From an uncultured Clostridia bacterium (GTDB lineage: Bacteria; Bacillota; Clostridia; UMGS1883), in assembly GCA_947630525.1 (NCBI GenBank), contig CANRHW010000044.1, positions 1 to 9,950 on the forward strand: a DNA stretch of 9,950 nt, given 5' to 3'. Position numbers and translations under genes: made by a program. Below, in pieces: positions 6,242-9,950 of this stretch. Each line of letters starts with the position of its first letter. Within the stretch, counting starts at the first letter, position 1. A model generated the notes under the pieces. That model had not been told where the DNA came from and did no database searches. It saw only the letters and a program-made list of their open reading frames with translations.

Positions 6242-7716
6242 GCTACGATGAATACTTTGGGCAGGAAAATTATTTCCTGCCCTGGAATGCGTTAAGTGAA
6301 GAGGAGCGGCAGCAGCAGCGGGAGTTCCAGGCGGAGCTGACCCGGCGCACCGGGTTTGTTTTCGGCGACGACTGCGTGGTTTCTCCCGAGGCTCACATAT
6401 ATGAGGTGCAAAGGGCCAAGGCCGGATGCGGCGTAAAGATTGCAAGCCATGCCCTGCTGCGGCGGCTGGAGCTCAGCATGGGCGATAACTGCACGGTCAA
6501 CTCTTACGCGGTCATACACGGCCGGGTGACCTTGGGCAGCAATGTGAGCGTCGCTCCGGGAGCTATGCTCTTTGGAGAAAATCACAATTTTGACCGCACG
6601 GATATTACCTTCAAGCGGCAGGGCAACCGCCGGGAAGGGATAGTTGTCGGCGACGACGTCTGGATAGGCGCCGGCGTTATCATAGTGGACGGCGTTAAGG
6701 TTGGCAGCCACGCGGTGCTGGCCGCCGGCAGCGTGGTAGTAAAGGACGTGCCAGCCTATGCTCTTGTGGGCGGAGCTCCCGCCCGCGTCCTCCGAGATCG
6801 TCGGGCCGCTCAAAAGGACAGTGCCGAAACGGAGGCGCTTATAGCGGAGTTTGGCAAGGCCGCGCGGGAGCAGTGGCGGATTGCGGCGGAGGGTTGCGCC
6901 CCCGAGCTTGGGGACGGAGATATCCGCCCCTGGTGCGACTGCGCCGAAATTGCCGCTATGTTTGGGGAGGAGCCGCCTTTTGCCGACCGAAAGGATTTCA
7001 TAAAAAAGCTCCATTCCATGGAGACCGGGGGCCACGGCTACGAAACCGTAATGTCTCTGAGCTATGCGCTGACGGCCTTGGGGGACAGGCCTGGTCTGCC
7101 CTTTGACTATGCCGCCGGTATCGACATCTGCAAATACCTTTCCTCTCTCAACTGGGCCGCCGACCCTTGGGACGCGGGGCACAACGCCGATATTTTGGCT
7201 ACAGCGATATATTTTAACAAGGAAGCATTCAATATGCCCGCCCGTGAAAATGAGCTCTTCGGCTGGCTGGGCAGGATGGCCCTGCCCCAGACCGGTATGT
7301 GGGGCGGCGGCAGCCTGCTGCTTCGGGTAAACGGCTGGTATCGAACCGCCCGTGGCAGCTATGGCCAGTTTGGAGTGCCTTTGCCCTATGCGGAGCGCAC
7401 GATCGATACCGTGTTGGAGCATCGGGCGGGTGAATTTGATTTCAACGCCTGCAACGTGCTGGATATAATTTATCCCCTGTGGCTCTGCGGCCGGCAGACC
7501 GGGTATCGGCGCACCGAGGGCGAGGCTTGGGCGCTGGAGCAGCTCCGGCGGATAATACCTCTGTGGAGGCCGGGCTTCGGCTTCGCGCCGGAAAAAGACC
7601 CCGTAACATTCAAGGGCACGGAAATGTGGCTGTCGATAATTTATAATCTTTGCAAATATCTTGGAAAAGATGAACTTTTGGGCTATTCGCCCAAGGGCGT
7701 GCACCATATTGGGTGA
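6238..7716 (+). CDS. Fusion protein: left-handed beta-helix (hexapeptide) acyltransferase plus probable alpha/alpha-toroid domain
   Basis: A 492-residue protein. Residues about 40-190 form a hexapeptide-repeat acyltransferase of the maltose/galactoside O-acetyltransferase type. ENHNFD (114-119) supplies a likely catalytic histidine H116, and GDDVWIGAGVIIVDGVKVGS (138-157) plus AAGSVVVKDVPAYALVGGAP (162-181) are the classical end of the fold, usually with acetyl-CoA as donor. Residues about 200-492 are not part of that family. They contain recurring helix-start patterns: GYETVMSLSYALTALG (267-282), GHNADILATAIYFN (314-327), NACNVLDIIYPLWLCG (403-418) and GTEMWLSIIYNLCKYLG (460-476), separated by W/G-rich loops such as QTGMWGGG (351-358). 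This resembles alpha/alpha-toroid repeats of prenyltransferase/cyclase-like or glycan-active proteins, and is inference. No signal peptide is seen. Four-nt overlap with glmM implies translational coupling and a role near amino-sugar metabolism. The substrate is unknown. Confidence 0.8.
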   Translation: MSYDEYFGQENYFLPWNALSEEERQQQREFQAELTRRTGFVFGDDCVVSPEAHIYEVQRAKAGCGVKIASHALLRRLELSMGDNCTVNSYAVIHGRVTLGSNVSVAPGAMLFGENHNFDRTDITFKRQGNRREGIVVGDDVWIGAGVIIVDGVKVGSHAVLAAGSVVVKDVPAYALVGGAPARVLRDRRAAQKDSAETEALIAEFGKAAREQWRIAAEGCAPELGDGDIRPWCDCAEIAAMFGEEPPFADRKDFIKKLHSMETGGHGYETVMSLSYALTALGDRPGLPFDYAAGIDICKYLSSLNWAADPWDAGHNADILATAIYFNKEAFNMPARENELFGWLGRMALPQTGMWGGGSLLLRVNGWYRTARGSYGQFGVPLPYAERTIDTVLEHRAGEFDFNACNVLDIIYPLWLCGRQTGYRRTEGEAWALEQLRRIIPLWRPGFGFAPEKDPVTFKGTEMWLSIIYNLCKYLGKDELLGYSPKGVHHIG

Positions 7717-7774
7717 TTTTTATACGTCTGATATTGCGTTTGACAGACCGTACAAAAATTGACAAAAAATTTTG

Positions 7775-7802
7775 TTGACTTTTTACAAATTTATGATATA
7801 AT
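7775..7802 (+). promoter_or_regulatory. Probable rnj promoter, -10 box inside an inverted repeat
   Basis: TTGACT (7775-7780) and a perfect TATAAT (7797-7802) are separated by 16 bp. The -10 box lies in the left arm of the 17-bp inverted repeat at 7795-7836, so a protein bound to that palindrome would cover the promoter. The predicted start near 7809 gives rnj a leader of about 250 nt. Confidence 0.65.
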
Positions 7803-7817
7803 AACATCATGATTAAA
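7780..7817 (+). repeat. 38-bp direct repeat, copy A
   Basis: This segment recurs at 7909-7946 with 37 of 38 bases identical; the one difference is A7800 against G7929. It begins with the last base of the -35 box and contains the TATAAT box, so copy A carries most of the promoter. Confidence 0.9.
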
Positions 7818-7836
7818 ACCATGATGTTATTATATC
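7795..7836. repeat. Perfect 17-bp inverted repeat with 8-nt spacer
   Basis: The left arm GATATAATAACATCATG (7795-7811) is the exact reverse complement of 7820-7836, with ATTAAAAC between. It may be an operator over the promoter, or in readthrough RNA from the upstream operon a strong hairpin. Only TCTCTGATTTT follows, so a terminator role is possible but weak. Confidence 0.88.
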
Positions 7837-7847
7837 TCTGATTTTAC

Positions 7848-7894
7848 GCGCCGCCGAAGTTTTCCTCGCCGGAGGCTCGGAAACGGCGATGCGC
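7848..7894 (+). other. GC-rich bulged hairpin between the two repeat copies
   Basis: GCGC (7848-7851), CGCCG (7852-7856) and TTTCC (7861-7865) pair with GGAAA (7879-7883), CGGCG (7884-7888) and GCGC (7891-7894): 14 pairs with a 4-nt bulge on the left and a 2-nt bulge on the right. It sits in a 59-bp GC-rich block surrounded by AT-rich repeats. It could be a structured leader element or the body of a small inserted element. Confidence 0.6.
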
Positions 7895-7895
7895 A

Positions 7896-7931
7896 ATCAT
7901 ATCATAAATTTTTACAAATTTATGATATGAT
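7896..7931. repeat. Perfect 16-bp inverted repeat with 4-nt spacer
   Basis: ATCATATCATAAATTT (7896-7911) is the exact reverse complement of 7916-7931, with TTAC between. Its right arm lies inside direct-repeat copy B. In RNA it would form a tight AU-rich hairpin; in DNA it could be an operator. Confidence 0.88.
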
Positions 7932-7946
7932 AACATCATGATTAAA
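7909..7946 (+). repeat. 38-bp direct repeat, copy B
   Basis: Second copy of 7780-7817, offset by 129 bp with one mismatch. The mismatch turns the TATAAT of copy A into TATGAT (7926-7931), and no good -35 box lies upstream, so copy B is unlikely to be a strong promoter. It may be a binding-site duplicate. Confidence 0.9.
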
Positions 7947-7962
7947 TGTTCGGGAATTTAAT
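7941..7962 (+). other. 7-bp AT hairpin in the rnj leader
   Basis: ATTAAAT (7941-7947) pairs with ATTTAAT (7956-7962) around an 8-nt loop containing CGGG. The pairing is weak on its own and overlaps the end of direct-repeat copy B, so it could compete with the neighbouring inverted repeat. Confidence 0.4.
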
Positions 7963-7985
7963 ACGGGCTTTTATTTAGTATTTAT

Positions 7986-8020
7986 GCGAAAATTGGCGCT
8001 TGATTTTCGCTTTGTTTTGT
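7986..8020 (+). terminator. Terminator-like hairpin in the rnj leader (possible attenuator)
   Basis: GCGAAAAT (7986-7993) pairs perfectly with ATTTTCGC (8003-8010) around a 9-nt loop and is followed by TTTGTTTTGT. This is a plausible intrinsic terminator, about 175 nt downstream of the predicted transcription start and 48 nt before the rnj start codon. It could end readthrough from the upstream operon, or reduce rnj expression as an attenuator. The T tract is broken by G and the stem is AT-rich near the loop, so strength is uncertain. Confidence 0.55.
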
Positions 8021-8058
8021 GTTGCAATGTTTGCATTATTATGAAAACGGAGGTTTAT

Positions 8059-9726
8059 ATGGCAAAAAAATCAAAACTGAAGATCATTCCTTTGGGAGGA
8101 GTGCAGGAGATAGGCAAAAATCTCACCGTGTTCGAGTACGGCGGCGAGATACTTGTTCTGGACTGCGGTATGGCTTTCCCCGACGACAGTATGCTCGGGG
8201 TGGACAGCGTCATACCCGATATGACCTATCTCGTCAACAACAGGGATAAGGTCAAGGCCGTGGTCATAACTCACGGTCACGAGGATCATATCGGCAGCAT
8301 ACCCTATCTGCTCCGCAGCATTAATGTGCCCGTCTATGGCACCCGGCTGACTCTGGGCCTTGTGGAGCAAAAGCTCAAGGAGCACGGCATCCTCAGCGTT
8401 TCGCGGCTCAACCGCGTACAGGCCGGGGATTCGGTAAAAATCAGCAACAACTTTACGGTGGAATTTATCCGGGTCAACCACAGCATCAGCGACGCTGTGG
8501 GCATGGCTATCACCACCCCCGCGGGGACAGTGGTGCATACCGGCGATTTTAAGATAGACTGCACGCCGATACACGGCAACATGATAGACCTGGCCCGCTT
8601 TGGCGAGCTGGGCAAGAACGGCGTTCTTGCCCTGATGAGCGACAGCACCAACGCTGAGCGTCCGGGCTATACCATGAGCGAGCGCACCGTGGGCGAAAAG
8701 TTTGAGGAAATATTCGCCAACACCCGCCAGCGCATTTTTATCGCCACTTTTGCGTCCAATGTGGACCGGGTGCAGCAGATAATCAACGCCGCCGTCCGCA
8801 ACAAGCGCAAGGTGGCGGTCTCCGGCAGGAGCATGGTCAACATCATCGAGGTAGCCTCTATCCTTGGCTACCTGACCATACCCGAGGGCACGCTCATTCC
8901 CATCGAGGACGTTAAGCGTTACCATGACCATCAGTTGGTCATCATTACTACCGGCAGCCAGGGCGAGCCCATGAGCGCCCTCACCCGCATGGCCTATTCC
9001 GACCACAGGAAGATTGAGATAACCCGGGGCGACCTGGTTATAATCTCAGCTTCGCCCATACCCGGCAATGAAAAGACCGTTTCCAATGTGATAAACGAGC
9101 TTTACAAAAAGGGAGCGGACGTTATACATCAGTCCATAACCGAGGTTCACGTTTCCGGTCACGCTTGCAGGGAAGAGCTGAAAATAATACTCGGCCTTGT
9201 AAAGCCCAAGTACTTTATCCCCGTCCACGGCGAGGAGCGCCATCTCAAGCGGCACGCCGAAATAGGCGCGGAAATGGGCATAGATAAAAAGAATATTTTC
9301 CGCATGGAGATAGGCCAGGTGCTTGAAATGGACCAAAACGGCGCCAAAATATCCGGCGTTGTGCCCGGCGGGGCGGTGCTGGTGGACGGCTACGGCGTGG
9401 GCGATGTGGGCAACATCGTGCTCAAGGATCGTAAAAATCTGGCCGAAAACGGCATAATCATGGTCGTTATGGCCATAGACAGCCGCACCAACCGTCTGGT
9501 CTCCGGCCCTGAAATAATCAGCCGCGGCTTTATATATATGCGTGATAACGAGGCCATAATGGAGGAACTGCGGCGTGTCGCCCAGCAGAGCGTACAGGAC
9601 GCCCTGCTTTCAAAGCAGCATGATTGGAGCACTATCAAAGCTACGGTCAAGGCGGACCTCGGCAACTGTATTTACGAGGGCACTCACCGTAAGCCCGTGA
9701 TTTTGCCTGTTATACTTGACGCCTAA
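8059..9726 (+). CDS. rnj: Ribonuclease J
   Basis: A 555-residue cytosolic enzyme, the same length as B. subtilis RNase J1. RNase J is a beta-CASP metallo-beta-lactamase nuclease with 5'-to-3' exonuclease and endonuclease activity in mRNA decay and rRNA maturation. The zinc motif HGHEDH is at residues 72-77, HTGDFKID at 160-167 (D163), MSDSTNAERPGYT at 193-205, the beta-CASP region at about 210-360, HVSGHA at 364-369 (H364, H368) and PVHGE at 388-392 (H390). The C-terminal domain follows. All expected metal ligands are visible. GGAGG at 8049-8053, 5 nt before ATG 8059, sets the start; the in-frame ATG at 7984 would add 25 unrelated residues through a hairpin and has no ribosome binding site. 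The gene stands alone behind a long structured leader and is followed by terminators. Confidence 0.96.
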   Translation: MAKKSKLKIIPLGGVQEIGKNLTVFEYGGEILVLDCGMAFPDDSMLGVDSVIPDMTYLVNNRDKVKAVVITHGHEDHIGSIPYLLRSINVPVYGTRLTLGLVEQKLKEHGILSVSRLNRVQAGDSVKISNNFTVEFIRVNHSISDAVGMAITTPAGTVVHTGDFKIDCTPIHGNMIDLARFGELGKNGVLALMSDSTNAERPGYTMSERTVGEKFEEIFANTRQRIFIATFASNVDRVQQIINAAVRNKRKVAVSGRSMVNIIEVASILGYLTIPEGTLIPIEDVKRYHDHQLVIITTGSQGEPMSALTRMAYSDHRKIEITRGDLVIISASPIPGNEKTVSNVINELYKKGADVIHQSITEVHVSGHACREELKIILGLVKPKYFIPVHGEERHLKRHAEIGAEMGIDKKNIFRMEIGQVLEMDQNGAKISGVVPGGAVLVDGYGVGDVGNIVLKDRKNLAENGIIMVVMAIDSRTNRLVSGPEIISRGFIYMRDNEAIMEELRRVAQQSVQDALLSKQHDWSTIKATVKADLGNCIYEGTHRKPVILPVILDA

Positions 9727-9773
9727 AGTCTCGTAAAGGGGCCGGGAAAAAAGTCGCGCAGATCGTTCAAGGG

Positions 9774-9812
9774 CTGAATGACTTAATTTAAGGTAAATTT
9801 GTAGTCATTCAG
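9774..9812. repeat. Long hairpin downstream of rnj
   Basis: CTGAATGACT (9774-9783) pairs perfectly with AGTCATTCAG (9803-9812), and an inner stem AATTTA/TAAATT (9785-9790 with 9794-9799) around AGG extends it. That gives 16 pairs with a small asymmetric internal loop. No T run follows, so it is not a standard terminator; it may protect the rnj mRNA 3' end, or belong to an element extending to the right. Confidence 0.75.
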
Positions 9813-9836
9813 TTAAAATAAAATAATGTATTAATG

Positions 9837-9872
9837 TAGAAAATTCGCCCTTACGGGCGAATTTTCTAATTT
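9837..9872 (+). terminator. Intrinsic terminator of rnj
   Basis: TAGAAAATTCGCCC (9837-9850) is the exact reverse complement of 9855-9868 around the loop TTAC. The 14-bp stem has a GC core near the loop and A/T flanks, so the right arm supplies ATTTTCTAATTTT as the U-rich tail. It is the first convincing terminator after rnj, 110 nt past the stop. The A-rich left flank could let it work in both directions. Confidence 0.75.
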
Positions 9873-9877
9873 TATGG

Positions 9878-9889
9878 TGCCTTTAGGCA
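9878..9889. other. Small 5-bp hairpin
   Basis: TGCCT (9878-9882) and AGGCA (9885-9889) are separated by TT; as an RNA hairpin it would more likely form TGCC-TTTA-GGCA with a 4-nt loop. It lies between the two terminators and is part of the dense hairpin series after rnj. Confidence 0.4.
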
Positions 9890-9891
9890 TA

Positions 9892-9918
9892 GAAAAAATC
9901 CCCCGGTTCTACCGGGGG
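9892..9918 (-). terminator. Intrinsic terminator facing left, for a gene beyond the right edge
   Basis: Read on the minus strand, CCCCCGG-TAGAA-CCGGGGG (9918-9900) is a perfect 7-bp GC stem followed by ATTTTTTC (9899-9892), a textbook terminator. It predicts a minus-strand gene ending to the right of or at the window edge and converging on rnj. The last 30 bases are A-rich with no identifiable coding sequence. Confidence 0.72.
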
Positions 9919-9950
9919 AAGAAAAAAAGCTTTAGCATATGAAAATAAAA

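Larger units (their letters stand above)
7717..8058 (+). other. Gene-free 342-nt region upstream of rnj, rich in repeats and hairpins
   Basis: No credible gene lies here. From left to right: a weak imperfect stem (TACGTCTG at 7723-7730 with CAGAC-c-GTA at 7744-7752, no T run); a run of three TTGAC words at 7740, 7759 and 7775; a promoter; two perfect inverted repeats; a 38-bp direct repeat; a GC-rich hairpin; a 7-bp hairpin; a terminator-like hairpin; and the rnj ribosome binding site. The AT-rich repeats and the GC-rich core differ sharply in composition. The separate parts are described in their own entries. Confidence 0.75.

Noticed and set aside
6292..7707. 471-codon open frame on the minus strand opposite the acyltransferase fusion
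   Set aside because: The plus-strand protein has the hexapeptide acyltransferase signature and overlaps glmM in the normal ATGA manner; the antisense frame shows no domain.
7780..7946. CRISPR array
   Set aside because: There are only two direct copies, separated by other inverted repeats rather than unique spacers, and no cas genes.
7984..8058. Upstream in-frame ATG giving RNase J 25 extra residues, or a leader peptide
   Set aside because: No ribosome binding site lies before 7984, the stretch contains a terminator-like hairpin, and the ATG at 8059 has GGAGG at ideal spacing and gives the usual 555-residue RNase J.
8071..9006. 311-codon open frame on the minus strand opposite rnj
   Set aside because: Shadow of the RNase J gene, with no motif or translation signal.
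9919..9950. Possible start of a plus-strand gene at ATG 9939
   Set aside because: Only four codons are visible, there is no clear ribosome binding site, and the adjacent terminator points to a minus-strand gene instead.

Overview
The window looks like part of a Clostridia (Firmicutes/Bacillota) chromosome. It has GC-rich coding sequence, AT-rich intergenic gaps, strong GGAGG-type ribosome binding sites, sigma-A style promoters, and ZapA, a DUF4250 protein and a 555-residue RNase J. A gut Oscillospirales-like relative would fit, but this is inference from sequence style. No rRNA, tRNA, CRISPR array, phage gene or intact insertion sequence was seen.

Layout. Positions 1-2240 are read on the minus strand: a sugar-phosphate isomerase of the RpiB/LacA/LacB family (cut by the left edge, with its own near-consensus promoter), then a two-gene unit of a DUF4250 protein followed by a GT4 glycosyltransferase that may make a glycolipid. 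At about 2240-2425 two promoters lie back to back. From there a plus-strand operon runs to 7716: zapA, an RlhA-like U32 protein with a DUF3656 domain, glmM, and a two-domain protein joining a left-handed beta-helix acyltransferase to a probable alpha/alpha-toroid domain. The genes overlap or nearly abut (1-nt overlap, 21-nt gap, 4-nt overlap). The operon links cell division, RNA modification, amino-sugar supply for the wall and probably acylation of a glycan.

The 342-nt gap at 7717-8058, ahead of the RNase J gene, is the most unusual DNA here. It holds a promoter whose -10 box lies inside a perfect 17-bp inverted repeat, a 38-bp direct repeat (one mismatch, 129 bp apart), a second perfect 16-bp inverted repeat, a GC-rich hairpin between them that seems to split an inverted third copy of the repeat, and a terminator-like hairpin just before the RNase J ribosome binding site. 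It could be a long regulatory leader, a cluster of operators, a small mobile-element remnant, or a combination.

After rnj (9727-9950) there is a series of hairpins and no recognisable gene. One is a good terminator for rnj. Another is a clear minus-strand terminator, suggesting a convergent gene or element beyond the right edge.

The best candidates for something undescribed are the acyltransferase-toroid fusion beside glmM and the repeat/hairpin complex upstream of rnj.
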